Of a stretch of DNA of 64,000 nt, positions 29,975-41,483 are shown one piece after another. Position 1 is the first letter of the stretch, and each line of letters starts with the position of its first letter. The DNA comes from Melanopsichium pennsylvanicum (Eukaryota; Basidiomycota; Ustilaginomycetes; Ustilaginales), in assembly GCA_900208305.1 (NCBI GenBank), contig OAPG01000001.1:1488001-1552000 (forward strand), read 5' to 3'. Both the position numbers and the translations under genes were made by a program. The notes beneath the pieces were generated by a model, which saw only the letters and a program-made list of their open reading frames with translations, did not search any database and was not told the DNA's origin.

Positions 29975-31046
29975 AGTTACTTAGAGATCTGCTGAAGGTG
30001 GAAAAGACAATGATGGTGATCGATGCTAAAGTTGTTTGACACGCTTGTAATGGTAATGTTCGGTCAGCAGATAATCGATCCTGCTAGCCAGAATATTGGT
30101 ATCAAGGTGAGGATAGGGGGGAGAATGAGCAGCGTAACGGTTAGCAACGACGTCCTCACTTATCTTGCACAGGCACGCAGCTGTTCGACTGAGCTTTTCA
30201 TGCCACAGGGGTCTCTGTGCTCGAGCCGAAGCTGGAAAGTAGGCGTAACCGACTCTCCAGCTCTTGGATGATGAACCTGCCAAAGGGCTCATCACAACGC
30301 TCGGACCATACAGCATTCAATCCATCCGCAGTGGTGCGCATTTTTGGACTCAATTGCTCGCACACGGCTGCGGCAGAGTGTGTTTCCCTGCCTGTTCCGG
30401 GCTGGTTTGTATGTCTATGAATACAGTTGACTTTGCTCTCAAGATCACTGCTGTCTCCACACCATCACAATATGACTTGATAGACAAAGAAAAGGTTGAG
30501 CGACCGAGTCAGGGGCACTCCATAAAGGGAGGCTGCAAGGTCGGCACACATCCCATCAAGGTTGAGCGTTGGTCCCGACACCCTGTGTGTGAATGTAGCG
30601 CACATGCAGGGCTGCATGTTCTATGCTCTTATCAGTGAAGTGGACCCTGAACGTCACTTTTTTGGGTGCTTTTAGGCGTGCGCGCGCATAATCTACTCCC
30701 GCCTTGACTTGGCTGTGTTCCGCGGGCAAAAGTGCAGAGGTCGTGCGATCTGCGCGCGCAGCTGTCATTGTGCGGCTAGTAGAGTATAATTTTTTTCCGT
30801 CCGAATCAAAGCTGCAGCTGCAAGTTGACCGAGTTCCGAGGTAGTTCTTCACGAAGTGTACTCACAGAACACACCTTCGCGATGTGTGTGAAGCTTCGAA
30901 ATCGTTGAGGTTCAACATCGTTTTCTTTGCATACATCCTTCCCCATCCTTCACCGAAAGAGAGTAGCATGTTCCGCTCTTATTCAGGTGCTCACAAATTC
31001 TTTTGATCCACACACTCAGCTACTCAGGCTGCGCACATCTTTCGAG
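29975..31046. other. Divergent promoter, FHA gene and TAF13
   Basis: About 1.1 kb. The frame of TAF13 is open for 40 codons upstream of its ATG, but the encoded leader is not protein-like. No gene supported. Confidence 0.5.
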
Positions 31047-32006
31047 ATGCCTCCAACGCCGACGCGTTCGGTTCAGCGAGGCGGTGCGCGCCAGCGTCAA
31101 GGTTCGTCCCTTCACCCACAACCAGGACCTGCGGCAAGCGCAATGGCAACGGTTGGAGTATCCGTACAACCAGCTAGGGGAGGCAGAGCAGCTCACGCCA
31201 ATGATGCCGCAGCTGTCCCATTCATCCATCCAGCCCTCGCATTAGCATCCGGTGTTCTAGCATCTTCGTCCATATCAGGCTTGCCTCCAGCGACAGCAGC
31301 ACAGATACGTGGTCGTCGACCGTTCAGCCACCGCAACCTATTTGCCCGCGACCTTCGCAATCTCATGTATGCCTACGGAGATTCCCCCAACCCTGACCCA
31401 GACTCCGTGATGCTGATGGAGGAGATGACAGTCGATTTCATTACCGACCTTTGCTGCCGTGCACGACCCAGCCCATACTCGCTTGGACTCGGCATAAGCT
31501 CCATATCGAACAGCTCAAGCGCTTTCGGCGCCACTCTCGAGCAGTTTGCTGCAGCGCAGGATCCAAATGCAGTCCCTGGCGCAGAGGGCTTGGCAAACAC
31601 GCTCCCACCAAGGGCACCACATCGACTCAGGGTCAAGCTCGAAGACTTTCGGCACGCGCTTCGCAAGGATGTCGAAGCCAAGAAGCTTGGGCGTATGGAA
31701 CAGCTGTTGTATGCTGATAAAGTGGTGACAGAAGCAAGGCGTGTGGGTGGTGTTGAAGAAGCGGCAGAGCGCGCTGGTGCTATGCAGACAGATAACCTTC
31801 CTCCACCAACATCCAATGAGGATGGACCGTCGCAGGATCTGGATGATCTGGATAGTGATGATGCTCAAGAAGCAAAATCTGGTAAAAGTAGCAAGAGCAA
31901 GGCAAAAGGAGGAGGAAAGGGTGGCGGTAAGGGCAAACGAAAGACGAAAAGTAGCGCCGCAGCATCCAGAGCTGATTCAGCAAGATCTTCCGTCGCGCCT
32001 TCATAA
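31047..32006 (+). CDS. TAF13: TFIID subunit TAF13
   Basis: 319 aa. The histone-fold region lies at about residues 92-220: RRPFSHRNLFARDLRNLMYAYGD, VMLMEEMTVDFITDLC and LEDFRHALRKDVEAKKLGRMEQLL, matching TAF13/Spt3-type folds. TAF13 pairs with TAF11 in TFIID and helps load TBP. It is longer than the yeast protein (167 aa): an 80-residue Ala/Pro/Gly-rich N-terminus, an insert of about 50 residues between the second and third helices (ISNSSSAFGATLEQFAAA) and a Lys/Gly/Ser-rich basic tail are added. The start was set at the Met beginning MPPTPTRS because the upstream extension is unrelated. Confidence 0.9.
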   Translation: MPPTPTRSVQRGGARQRQGSSLHPQPGPAASAMATVGVSVQPARGGRAAHANDAAAVPFIHPALALASGVLASSSISGLPPATAAQIRGRRPFSHRNLFARDLRNLMYAYGDSPNPDPDSVMLMEEMTVDFITDLCCRARPSPYSLGLGISSISNSSSAFGATLEQFAAAQDPNAVPGAEGLANTLPPRAPHRLRVKLEDFRHALRKDVEAKKLGRMEQLLYADKVVTEARRVGGVEEAAERAGAMQTDNLPPPTSNEDGPSQDLDDLDSDDAQEAKSGKSSKSKAKGGGKGGGKGKRKTKSSAAASRADSARSSVAPS

Positions 32007-32160
32007 CGTCCATCCTTGAATCGGAGATGAAGCACATCATTGCGCTTTCCTCAAGCAGGCATTTGTATTTGTACTTTAAGATTGTATGATGTTCAAAAAG
32101 GATTTTTTTTTTTGCAAGCATTCATTCTCATGGACAAGGTGCGAATGTGCAGGGAAGGCT

Positions 32161-35100
32161 TCAATTCTGTGTTTCAGAAAGGCCCAGTCTCGTAAAGAGT
32201 TGCTTCAGGTCTCCATCCGAAGTTGCGCTGTTTGAAGATTCGAGTAGCTCGCTGACCAAATCGCCTCCTTTGGCTGCCACAAACGATTTCAAGATCGACT
32301 CGATCCTCTTTGTCTGAGTTTCCTTGTTCGCTTCCTGGACATCACTGCCAAGTGATCTCAGATTGGAGCCGATATGATGACTCGCAATTTGCCAAGCAAT
32401 GCTCTGCCTTGCCGTTGTCACCTCTGCCGCCCTGGCGAGGTATCTACAATAATGTTCCAACATGTCCACATCTTCATCCGTCCAGCTGAACAACCAACTC
32501 GCTGCTTTGGTAGCAGGTATGCTTCGCAATGACTCGCTGTAATCATTCCAAACCAACCTGCGGAAGTCCACTGCAATCCCGTGCTCGCCTTCAAGCACAC
32601 CGCCCGAGCAGCCTGCGTTTGCAACCGTCATGACGACCCGGGCAAAGTTCGCATCGCCAAACGAGACCGAGTCCCAAAGACCAACGAGATCGGTGAAGAA
32701 CTGGTAAAAGGACATGCCTCCACCATACGTGCTCCTTGTCCATTCGTCAAGGGTGGTGGTACTCATGTTGAAAGATTTGCGATGACATTGTCGCAGGTCT
32801 ACGAGCTCATCAGCAATGTCCAACAGAGCGGCAATGTCCGAGGAGATGGTGGGGTCGCGAAAAAGATCGCGACCAGTCAGCATTCCAGTCTGTCGTTCTT
32901 GCGAAGTGCCAGAACTATTCTTACCCGTGAACGTATCAGGTTGGTCCTTTTCGAGCAGGAACACTTTCATCACCCCAAGGAGAATCTGTTCGGGGCTTGG
33001 AAGACTGCATAGCATGGCACCTACTTCAGCAATGCCGGTCTCGTCGCTGCTTTCTACAGTGCATTGCTTCGATCTTTCTAGCAGAGCCTTGAACACAGCC
33101 ACCGCAAGCGCGAGAGAGGCCCGGACCATTTCGAGCTCGCTCGGCTTCCAGTGCGGCTCCAGATTGTCGGGGCGATTGAAGACAGCTGTGTTGGCACTAT
33201 GCAGGAGGTCGTCAAGTGCGAGCAATGGCCAGTCGGGCCGGAGGAGTAAGCCGCTCGCTGGGCACTTCCACAACTTACTGCCGGTCATCGGATCGACGTC
33301 CTCGTCCTCTTTATCGTCCTCTTCGTCCTCCTCCTGATCGTTTTTGACCGTCTTCGCACTGGTCTTAGCCTCTACTTTCCTGATCGACTTGAATAAAGAG
33401 CTCACTTTGGACAGAGGCGTGGTATCGCGATGTTCCAGCGAAATTGACTTGTCCTCCGCTGGAAGGCGATTGCTGCGAATGATCGATTCCAGCAAGAACG
33501 GCCGGAGAGTGTCAGCAGATGCTATTCCAGCGAGCGATCTTGTGACTTGCATCACGGCCTCGGCGACGCGACTGTCATGGCGCTTGTCAAGACGAGTGAT
33601 TGCGGCAAGCTCGAGAGCATGATCTGGGTGCTCGGTTCGCGCTGCTACAGCTGCAGCTACAAAGTTCGAGAAAGACCGTTGGAAAACCTGGCGTCCTGAT
33701 GACTTCGACTCTAGACTGTCCAGTGCTGCCCACAGCGGTCCGCAAGCAATCAGAGCTAAACCTTCCCCGAGCATGGCTTTGCTGTCGCCGCTCGCACCGG
33801 CTGTCTCGATATCAGCCTGTGTTGAGGCGATCTGTTCAGCACGGGCGAACGTCTTGGAAAGATCAAGGTATCTGTGGCAAGCGCCACAGGCCAGCTCAGC
33901 CTCGTCCAGCGCAATTGTCTGCGATGGTGCCGAGGAGAACAGGCGAAGTACCTCGAGGAAGTGTTGCTGGATTGGCTTATAGCAGCGTGTCAGGAAGATC
34001 CTACACGAGTCGAGGTATTTTGGCAGGAGCTTCGGCTCCTTCGCTACAGCGCAGCGAAGCCAGGCATCAATGTAGCTGCATAGAGCTCCAATAGCAGGCG
34101 TCGCAGTGGAGGCTCGCGTCGTGACGCCTGACGCAGTAATCGTCTGCGAGGCGTCTTTGACTGGTTCGATCCAATCGCGAACCTGCGTCCACGTGATATC
34201 GTGGTGGTTCAATAGCTCGTGAGGGTCAAAGGCACAGTGTGTCCATGCGCCAAGGATCTCAAAGATTCGTTGAGCCGCTGTGCTCCTGGCCTCGTGTAAC
34301 CAGACTCGGGTGGAAGCGGAAGCTTTTGCCACAAGACCATTCGCAAGCTGCTTCAAGGCCCAAGTGTTGCTTTCCTGCCAAAAGGCCCATGTTCGTGAAA
34401 CAAGCGATGCGAAGAAGCCATACGACGCCAGGGAGGCAAAAAGCTGAAGTACCTCGTCAAAGATTTGGTACGCGACGATGACGACTGCATCTCCGTCTTC
34501 GTCTTCGGAAACCCAGCCGTCTTCGACCTTCCATGGAGGTGTCACAACGAAGCGGAAGAGATGCTCGATGATTCCACTTATGACGATCGACTCTGCGATC
34601 TTGCGATCACTGAGGATGCCCTGGTGCAAAAGTCGCACCGCCGTCACCGAAGGCAACAAGCTCTGTCGCCCTTTTGCCGTGCCGGGAATGATTTCATCAT
34701 CAGTGACCGGAGGCCAAGACATCTTCAGTCCAAGATGAACGACAAAGTCGCATAGTCTTGCTGTATCGGTCTCGAAAAGACTGCTTGCATGAGAAGCAGA
34801 GCAGGAAGCAATGCGGAGCAGCAGCTCGAGCGCAAGCTCTGCTTCCCATGCCGATGTGATGATGCTTTCTGTCTTGTGGAGGAATACGCTGAGAATGTTG
34901 GACTCGAGCATGACTTTGGCCCAGTCCTTTTGAATGTCGACCTCAACTTCGCTTGCCTCTGCGCCGCCATCCCTGTCTTCGACGTCGGCCTTTCCAGAGC
35001 CGCGCGAGCGGTAAAAATCGATCTCCTGTTCGGCACCGAGAGGCACAGAGACGCCAGCAGGCAGCGATCTGATTGCACTGGTCAAGCATCTCAGGGCTGC

Positions 35101-36801
35101 TGCTCGTACAGTGAAGTGTCGGTCGCCGAGAAACCATCGAGACATGGAGATGACTCGAGCTCTGAGAAGCAAGCCGTGCTCATTGAGCGCCCGTGATGCG
35201 GCCTCTGAGCCTGACTTGTTTTCGCTGGCTGCACTGAAAGTCGGGTTCTGCTCGCAGATACGACTGAGAACGTTGAGTGCGAGTTGACGCTGTGCCGCCA
35301 CCGTACTTCGCGTCAGATGAACGAGTTCCGAGATGGTGTACCCAGGAGCCTCTTGATCCTCGCCGTGGTGATGGAGTCCAGAGAGGTAAGTCTGATCGGT
35401 CTGAACGCCGCGCTCGATAACCTCGCCAGAGAAGCCGAAGCGCAGTTCTGTTGAGGCCGTTTTGTAGGAGGGCTGTGGCATCATCCATTCCAATGAGGGG
35501 TTCGGTCCTTCTGGCTCAGCAGGGAAGTACTGGCGCTTGATAGCAAGAGGGCCACCCTCCTCAGCCATGGAAGTCAATTCGGTTGCTGAGCTACCCTGCT
35601 TCGGTGTTGACTGGAGTATGCTTGATGATGTGCCGGCAGCGTCTGTAGTGCTACTTTTGCGATTGCGAAGAGCATCAAGTACATCCTTACCGAAGAGGTT
35701 TTCAAGACTGCGAATCTCTTCCGACACTTCGGCAGCGCTCATTTGACGGAGCTTCTGATCATTCTCCCTAGCTACATCGGAAAGCACCGCAGTGATGGCA
35801 TCGATATCAGCACCTCCGCCAGGATCTCGTGTTGGGTCGGACTTGAAGTCGGGGACTCGACGCTCATCTGCGGCTGCTATATCGGTCTTTCTGCGAACCG
35901 ATGGGGGCCGTAATCCTTTTCGCAACAGTCGTGACTTTCTGAAGGCCGACATGGGCTTACCATCGTCGTCCAGCCACTCGTCGTCGTCTGCTGAGGAGCC
36001 AACTTTGCTTGCATGTACTGCTTCAGATGGAATGCCGAGTGCTGTACGAGTGGCGAGAGCGTCTCGTTGCGGAGCCTCGACCGTGTCCATGTCCTCGCTG
36101 TAATGAACCTGCTTGGTTTTGCCCGACGTCGGTGGAAGGATGGAGGCAATCCAATCGCGGTGATGTACCTCAGGGAACCCAGTGCCAGGCTGCTGACCCT
36201 GAGGGATCGATTCAGCCTGTAGTCTTTGTTGTCTTTGCTCTTCGTGCTTCTGAAGGTCCTCGTCCATTCTTCGCCTAACTACAAAGCGGGAGCCGGATGG
36301 CTTTGGCTTGGAAGAGCTGCCAGGCCTTGTTCGTTTGTCTCCAGCCGGGCGCTCCTGGATGGTTCCGATTATAGAGCCCGAAAGGTCGAGCTGAACCTTC
36401 GGTGATGCTTGAGCATCTTGGTTGCCGTCGCTTGCGCTCGCTGTGTCTGGGGTGAAGCGCACTGTCCTCGGGTGCGATTGCGCTTTTAGACGAATCTGCC
36501 CGGCCTTTTCGCCAAGCAGAGGCTGCTTCGGTGCTGTGATATGATCTTCTTCAACTTCATCGACTGTCGGCTTGCGAGGTGCTTCGACCGCAGCCTGAGA
36601 TGTCAATGATTCCGATCTCTTGGATGAAGTAATGGCTGGAGCCTTCTTCCTGACCACGGAAGCAGCTGGTGGCCAGTCGCTGAAAGAATCTAGCGCAGCT
36701 CTACGGCTAGTGTCAGGCATATCGTCGTCAAATTCTGCGAGATCGACAAAGCGTGGTCGAATCTGCTGCTTGCGCATCTGACGCTCTTCCTGCGAAGCCA
36801 T
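32161..36801 (-). CDS. RPAP1: RNA polymerase II-associated protein 1 (RPAP1/Rba50)
   Basis: 1546 aa, no intron. The N-terminal RPAP1 motif is at about residues 335-380 (ITAVLSDVARENDQKLRQMSA..EEIRSLENLFGKDVLDALR). The RPAP1_C signature is at about 420-500 (YFPAEPEGPNPSLEWM, ELRFGFSGEVIERG, GLHHHGEDQEAPGYTISELVHLTRST). The remaining about 1000 residues are helical, Leu/Ala-rich repeats, as in animal RPAP1. Yeast Rba50 and RPAP1 act with chaperones and GPN GTPases in cytoplasmic assembly and nuclear import of RNA polymerase II. A mixed-charge EEDEEDDKEDEDVD loop lies in the C-terminal third. The stop lies 154 bp from the TAF13 stop, so the two genes converge tightly. Confidence 0.9.
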   Translation of the reverse strand: MASQEERQMRKQQIRPRFVDLAEFDDDMPDTSRRAALDSFSDWPPAASVVRKKAPAITSSKRSESLTSQAAVEAPRKPTVDEVEEDHITAPKQPLLGEKAGQIRLKAQSHPRTVRFTPDTASASDGNQDAQASPKVQLDLSGSIIGTIQERPAGDKRTRPGSSSKPKPSGSRFVVRRRMDEDLQKHEEQRQQRLQAESIPQGQQPGTGFPEVHHRDWIASILPPTSGKTKQVHYSEDMDTVEAPQRDALATRTALGIPSEAVHASKVGSSADDDEWLDDDGKPMSAFRKSRLLRKGLRPPSVRRKTDIAAADERRVPDFKSDPTRDPGGGADIDAITAVLSDVARENDQKLRQMSAAEVSEEIRSLENLFGKDVLDALRNRKSSTTDAAGTSSSILQSTPKQGSSATELTSMAEEGGPLAIKRQYFPAEPEGPNPSLEWMMPQPSYKTASTELRFGFSGEVIERGVQTDQTYLSGLHHHGEDQEAPGYTISELVHLTRSTVAAQRQLALNVLSRICEQNPTFSAASENKSGSEAASRALNEHGLLLRARVISMSRWFLGDRHFTVRAAALRCLTSAIRSLPAGVSVPLGAEQEIDFYRSRGSGKADVEDRDGGAEASEVEVDIQKDWAKVMLESNILSVFLHKTESIITSAWEAELALELLLRIASCSASHASSLFETDTARLCDFVVHLGLKMSWPPVTDDEIIPGTAKGRQSLLPSVTAVRLLHQGILSDRKIAESIVISGIIEHLFRFVVTPPWKVEDGWVSEDEDGDAVVIVAYQIFDEVLQLFASLASYGFFASLVSRTWAFWQESNTWALKQLANGLVAKASASTRVWLHEARSTAAQRIFEILGAWTHCAFDPHELLNHHDITWTQVRDWIEPVKDASQTITASGVTTRASTATPAIGALCSYIDAWLRCAVAKEPKLLPKYLDSCRIFLTRCYKPIQQHFLEVLRLFSSAPSQTIALDEAELACGACHRYLDLSKTFARAEQIASTQADIETAGASGDSKAMLGEGLALIACGPLWAALDSLESKSSGRQVFQRSFSNFVAAAVAARTEHPDHALELAAITRLDKRHDSRVAEAVMQVTRSLAGIASADTLRPFLLESIIRSNRLPAEDKSISLEHRDTTPLSKVSSLFKSIRKVEAKTSAKTVKNDQEEDEEDDKEDEDVDPMTGSKLWKCPASGLLLRPDWPLLALDDLLHSANTAVFNRPDNLEPHWKPSELEMVRASLALAVAVFKALLERSKQCTVESSDETGIAEVGAMLCSLPSPEQILLGVMKVFLLEKDQPDTFTGKNSSGTSQERQTGMLTGRDLFRDPTISSDIAALLDIADELVDLRQCHRKSFNMSTTTLDEWTRSTYGGGMSFYQFFTDLVGLWDSVSFGDANFARVVMTVANAGCSGGVLEGEHGIAVDFRRLVWNDYSESLRSIPATKAASWLFSWTDEDVDMLEHYCRYLARAAEVTTARQSIAWQIASHHIGSNLRSLGSDVQEANKETQTKRIESILKSFVAAKGGDLVSELLESSNSATSDGDLKQLFTRLGLSETQN

Positions 36802-37295
36802 GTTGACAGGCTATTTTCGCCAAGGGAGCTGCTCAGCGTGGGCACGCGTAGGTTTCGTCGAGACTGAGCTGGCGGTCGGCTGGATCGATGAGAGGAGACT
36901 AACTCCAGCTTTCACTACCAGCGATGCCAAACATTCGCTCTAGAAGGAAAGTAAATGGTGTTGCAAGGCAAGCATGTGGAACAACAAGCTGAGTTAGGCT
37001 CAAGAAGGGAGCGTTTCTTCTGGAGAGAAATTTAGAGCTCAGCTTCGGAATTCGGGCGGAGAGTGGAGTTAGATTTTTCTCTTGCTTCTTTGTTGTTAGA
37101 CCGTAGAATCGGAGCCGAATTTTCGAATCCTGATTCGCAATCAAGCTGGTGCGGTTTTGTCGCGCTGCTCTGCAGCTGTTGAGCCACCAAACCCCCACTG
37201 GCAGCTGCAGTCAATACTGACATCGAATTCACTCCGATAACTCTTCTCACATCTTCACACTCGAGGAAGTTCTCCATCACATATAGACACACACA
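36802..37295. other. Divergent promoter, RPAP1 and NDUFS4
   Basis: 494 bp shared by two housekeeping genes. No additional gene supported; the longer minus-strand frames that run into NDUFS4 exon 1 are shadows. Confidence 0.5.
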
Positions 37296-38130
37296 ATGTC
37301 GCTTCTCCGTCAATCGACCCAGGCGCTCCGTGCTGCTGCCTCTGCCTCCTCTAGCGCACGATGGATCAGCACTTCTGCAATTCTTCGCAACACTGAACAC
37401 CCAAACATCTCGCCAGCACCCGCTACCCGTACCAACAACCAGGGCCGAGACCTTGCCGCCGAGCAGCTTCAGCGACATGAACGTGCTGTCACTGCTGACC
37501 TCATCAGCAGCGCTCCTGGTACGTGTGCCATTCGAAAAGCGAGCCCAGGCTTCAGTCTTAAAGGTCCACTCTGGCGCACAGCGGATGATGACCGACAGAT
37601 CACACGAATTTTTGCACCATGATGAGAGAGTACTGACAACCAAATAAACCGTATCCTTATTCGTCCATACCTGTAGAGGAGCTCAACCAGCGCTCTGTAC
37701 GAATCTTCCGCCCTGCCAAGACTGCAAACTCTTCGGGCAAGGCAGGCACCAAGGTGTGGCGTGTTGACTTTGATATTCTCCAGGGCTCCGCACGATGGGA
37801 GAACCCTTTGATGGGCTGGGCATCTTCGTAAGTATCCAGAGCCAAAACTCCGGCATTCAGCTTTTTTACAGGCTTCGCTGTTGCTGACCATATTGACGTA
37901 TCTTGCGTACCTTTTCATTTGCTGGACCCGCTGCACAACTCAACAGAGGAGACTACATGCAGGGTACTTCGCTCAAGTTCCGCTCCAAGGAGGACGCCAT
38001 CCACTTCTGCGAGAAGCAGGGGTGGGACTACCACGTCACAGAGCCCAAGACGGCTCGTATCCCACCTAAGAGCTACGCTGCCAACTACAATCACATCCCC
38101 GGCAAGCTCAGGATCCACCATACCAAGTGA
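37296..38130 (+). CDS. NDUFS4: NADH:ubiquinone oxidoreductase subunit NDUFS4
   Basis: Three exons, 37296-37518, 37677-37827 and 37947-38130, joined across GT..AG introns in a consistent frame; 185 aa. The N-terminus (SLLRQSTQALRAAASASSSARWISTSA) is Arg/Ser/Ala-rich without acidic residues, a mitochondrial targeting peptide. The mature part carries the family signature: RSVRIFRPAKT, KVWRVDFDI, RWENPLMGWASS, FRSKEDAIHFCEKQGWDYHV and the C-terminal KSYAANYNHIPGKLRIHHTK. NDUFS4 is an accessory subunit in the peripheral arm of complex I near the NADH-oxidising module, needed for its assembly and stability. Intron 1 ends TGTAG and intron 2 ends AACAG. Confidence 0.92.
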
Positions 38131-38556
38131 ACTGGTCCCTCTTTGTTAATGTATTAGACCAATGCAATCGTTTAAGCTGCTTTCATATCGGTGTTTCACA
38201 AGTGGGCGCCCTTGCAGACCAAAACAGTTTGCAGGCGAGACAACATGGTGCCATTTCTGAACGTTGACTCAGGGTAGCAACTTAACCCAGACACTCAGAA
38301 CCTTAAAGGAATGCAGTCCACTGCTGGCTATTTTGAACGCATAAGGCTCTCGTCACGAATTGTCTTAACTCAGCAGGGAATGGAGCTCGAGAAATGCTGC
38401 CCAGTGTCGAATGTCGGCACGTGCACGCAGCATGCGGTGGTTTGGAGAGAATACGAGTGCTAAGACGGGACAAGTACAAAAGAGCTGAGAATGCAGGTAT
38501 TCGGAACTGGTAAGGCAAGCGATCTAACGGGATGCAGCATACGCGCAACATTCTAT
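38131..38556. other. Convergent 3' spacer
   Basis: 426 bp between NDUFS4 and PUP3; only 3' UTRs expected. Confidence 0.5.
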
Positions 38557-39430
38557 TTAGTCCATTCTCGCCTTGAGCGTCCTCTCGATAACCTTCTCTG
38601 GGGTACTGTGTCGTAGAAGGATGACGGGGAAAGATCAGTCGCCCGAGGGGTCGATGTCAGAGTTACATTCAAGCTAGATAAGCTCTGTGCTCGTCGACCT
38701 GGCGGTTGTGACTTCGCTGGTCGGAGTGGAAACAAGGGCGATGGACTTACATGATGCGTACGACGGCACCCCAACCTGACAATGCGTCACGTTCGAGCGC
38801 TCCAAGAAGGATCTGCGATACCGTCTCGAAAAGCTCCTCGGGTCCCTATCGACATTAAGAAGAGCAAGAAGAAGGATGATCCAATGGCAGAGATGTCAGT
38901 TTCCAACCCATGGCGTCAAGAACAAGCCTCGATTGCGACGAGACAGGCTTGAAACTTACAAGATCAGGCTCCCAAAGACCTTCGGCCATACCGAACAGCT
39001 TATCGGCTGCTGTGCCGCTCACTACGAAATCCTTTGCAAAGTTGAGACACCCAATCACGTCCGAGGCTGCGATGAAAGGCTCGTTCTTGTTGTTTATACC
39101 AGCGATGACTGGCTCGATAAAGTAAGGACCGAATCTTCGCTCGTAGAGTGTCGAGCTGACGAGGTGTGCAAAGATCTCGGGTTCGATATCGCGCTCTTCC
39201 TTCATCTTATACATGTTAACACGGTAGCGGAACTTCTCTTTGAGTGTTGCGACGTCCGATGCCAAGCCTGGAAGACCGACGTAGGTCTTTTCGGTTACGC
39301 GGTAGACTTTGCCAAAGTTGCATGCGACGGTCATGGCTTGTTGACCGAGTCGAAGGTCCGAGGCAATGACGACACAGTTCTTGCCCTTTGCCGCTACCAC
39401 ACTACCGCCATTGTATTCCATGATACTCAT
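38557..39430 (-). CDS. PUP3: 20S proteasome subunit beta3 (Pup3)
   Basis: Minus-strand exons 38960-39430, 38751-38845 and 38557-38605 give 204 aa, almost the yeast length (205). Donors are GTAAGT and acceptors AG. Exon 1 encodes MEYNGGSVVAAKGKNCVVIASDLRLG and the core of the Ntn fold (GLPGLASDVATLKEKFRYR, VIAGINNKNEPFIAASDVIG). Exon 2 encodes GPEELFETVSQILLGALERDALSGWGAVVRI, and exon 3 the short C-terminal strand ending KARMD. There is no propeptide-Thr1 pair, as expected for beta3, which is a structural, non-proteolytic subunit of the inner ring. Without the two small 3' exons exon 1 would run into an unrelated tail. Confidence 0.92.
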
Positions 39431-40262
39431 GCTGAGCTTCTGTATACTGTGACTTGGGCGTCACGAACCTATTCGAGTGGGGGGTCGGTCGGATGCGTTT
39501 GGTGCAGTCGTTGCCGACTTTGGGGACGTATTCGAAGAAGGATCTGCAGCGTCCAAAGCTAATCTGCGGCTATGTTGCAATGTTAGTGTGTTGACGGACA
39601 AGGTGGTGATGCAAAGGATGAGACGAGGATGATATCGTGGTCGAGATGTTGAGAAGATGTCGAAAGATGCCCAAGAGGTCAACATCAAGATCGGTTAGAG
39701 AGAGGGTCCTTGCGCGTCCGAGTGTGCGTATCCGCTGCGCTCCACAGCTCTCTTTGACGGTGATCGACCTTTGGTTTCTCCACTTTGACGGTCCGTACAA
39801 AACACGAAAGGCGGTTTTTTTAAAAAAATTACTTTAGGTCGAGTTTCCACTCTAACATACTGAAAAAGGGCCCTCTGCACCTTGGTGCACCAAATTGGGC
39901 TTAATTACTTCCAGCTCATGCGGCCAGAAGGGTGTCAAACTTTCATCGCTGTGTTGAAAGCTGTTGTTGCCTGTGTCTGAAAAGAGAAGAGGGTTTCGAA
40001 GTGTGGTGTCCATATTTACCGTATAACTGAGCCGGTGACAAGAATCGGCAAATCCGAAGGAAACCTTTTGGCACGTCACAGACCCACTTTCATCTTCCTC
40101 AGCTCTCGTCTGTCAACCTCCTAGTTGCCAACATTGATACCAGAGCAATCACCAGCACCATCATCGTGCCCAATCATCACCCCTCACGTAAGAACATCGT
40201 TGGATAGCTACGACCAGCCTCACCTCGACGTGCTGCGACGCCGGATTAAACACAAGCCCAAG
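39431..40262. other. Divergent promoter, PUP3 and MSP1
   Basis: 832 bp. Partly open in the MSP1 frame just before the chosen start; an additional 5' exon of MSP1 cannot be excluded. No separate gene supported. Confidence 0.45.
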
Positions 40263-41483
40263 ATGAAGGAGGTCACACGAAAGATGATGACAGACGTAGC
40301 GGTCTTTGCCATGAGTCAAGTCGCATTCTACTACGCATTCAAATACGTTATGTCCTCCCTAGACCCAAATCGACAGAAGCGACAGGATTCAAAAAAGATT
40401 GCCGACGCCAAGCTGGGTAAGCTCGGTCTCCGCGGCAAGGATTTTGAGCTGAACGAGTACGAAGAGCAGATTTCTGCCGAGCTCATCCTTCCCGAAGATA
40501 TCCCAGTCGACTTCCAATCCATTGGTGGTCTCGACGGTATCATCTCATCACTTCAAGAGAGCGTCATCGCGCCGCTGTGCTATCCCGAACTATTCGCCAA
40601 CGCCAGTGGTCTGCTCGGCGCACCCAAAGGTGTCTTGCTGTATGGACCTCCAGGCACGGGCAAGACGATGCTTGCGAAAGCATTGGCAAAGGAGAGTGGT
40701 GCCACGTTCATTAACATGCACGTCTCCACACTCACAAACAAGTGGTTTGGCGAGTCGAATAAGCTCGTGGCCGCTCTCTTCAGTTTGGCACGCAAGCTCC
40801 AACCTTCCATCATCTTTATCGACGAAATCGACAGCTTCCTTCGCGAGCGCGCAACGGGTGATCACGAGGTGACGGGTATGATGAAGGCCGAGTTTATGAC
40901 CTTGTGGGACGGATTGACATCTTCGACGGATCGCATCATGGTGCTGGGTGCCACCAATCGACCTAATGACATTGACTCGGCAATCCTTCGCCGCCTGCCA
41001 AAGCGATACGCTGTCTCTCTACCCAACGCAGCCCAACGTGAGAAGATTCTCTCCATCATGCTCTCGGCCACAACCCTCGATTCCAACTTCAGCATGGCCG
41101 AACTCGTCAAGCGCACCGAAGGCTACAGTGGAAGCGACCTCAAGGAGCTCTGCAGAAACGCAGCTATGAGGCCTGTCCGCGAATTTCTTCGCAGCAAGCA
41201 AGGAAGAGAATCTGTGGCTGAAAGACGACGTCTGGCATCGGCTGGTGTAGGAGCCGGAAAGGTCACCAGCACCGATTCCACCCCTCCCGGCAGTTTGACA
41301 CCGTCTGGAGGTGAAGTGGCAGCAACAGAAACACCATCACCATCACCAGCAACAGCAGCAGCAAACAAAATCGAATCAAGGCCATTGCGGAACTCGGACT
41401 TCTTCGTTGTCGATTCCGCAGCAACTCCAGTCAACGGATCCCGGGCGGCACCGATGGCTGTTGATGAAGATCCCTTGGATTGA
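40263..41483 (+). CDS. MSP1: Msp1/ATAD1 AAA-ATPase membrane extractase
   Basis: 406 aa. A single N-terminal membrane span (about residues 10-30, [20 protein letters not shown]) is followed by one AAA module: [19 protein letters not shown], Walker A GPPGTGKT (128-135), pore-loop NKWFGES, Walker B IIFIDEID, sensor ATNRPNDID and arginine-finger region RRLPKRY. This is the Msp1/ATAD1 layout: an enzyme of the outer mitochondrial and peroxisomal membrane that pulls out mislocalised tail-anchored proteins and stalled import precursors. A Ser/Thr/Pro-rich C-terminal tail of about 90 residues is longer than in yeast. The start MKEVTRKMM fits the position of the anchor; the frame is open somewhat further upstream. 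Confidence 0.88.
   Translation: MKEVTRKMMTDVAVFAMSQVAFYYAFKYVMSSLDPNRQKRQDSKKIADAKLGKLGLRGKDFELNEYEEQISAELILPEDIPVDFQSIGGLDGIISSLQESVIAPLCYPELFANASGLLGAPKGVLLYGPPGTGKTMLAKALAKESGATFINMHVSTLTNKWFGESNKLVAALFSLARKLQPSIIFIDEIDSFLRERATGDHEVTGMMKAEFMTLWDGLTSSTDRIMVLGATNRPNDIDSAILRRLPKRYAVSLPNAAQREKILSIMLSATTLDSNFSMAELVKRTEGYSGSDLKELCRNAAMRPVREFLRSKQGRESVAERRRLASAGVGAGKVTSTDSTPPGSLTPSGGEVAATETPSPSPATAAANKIESRPLRNSDFFVVDSAATPVNGSRAAPMAVDEDPLD

Noticed and set aside
37032..37643. 203-codon minus-strand frame over NDUFS4 exon 1
   Set aside because: It overlaps a well-supported spliced gene and has no domain or homology-like features.
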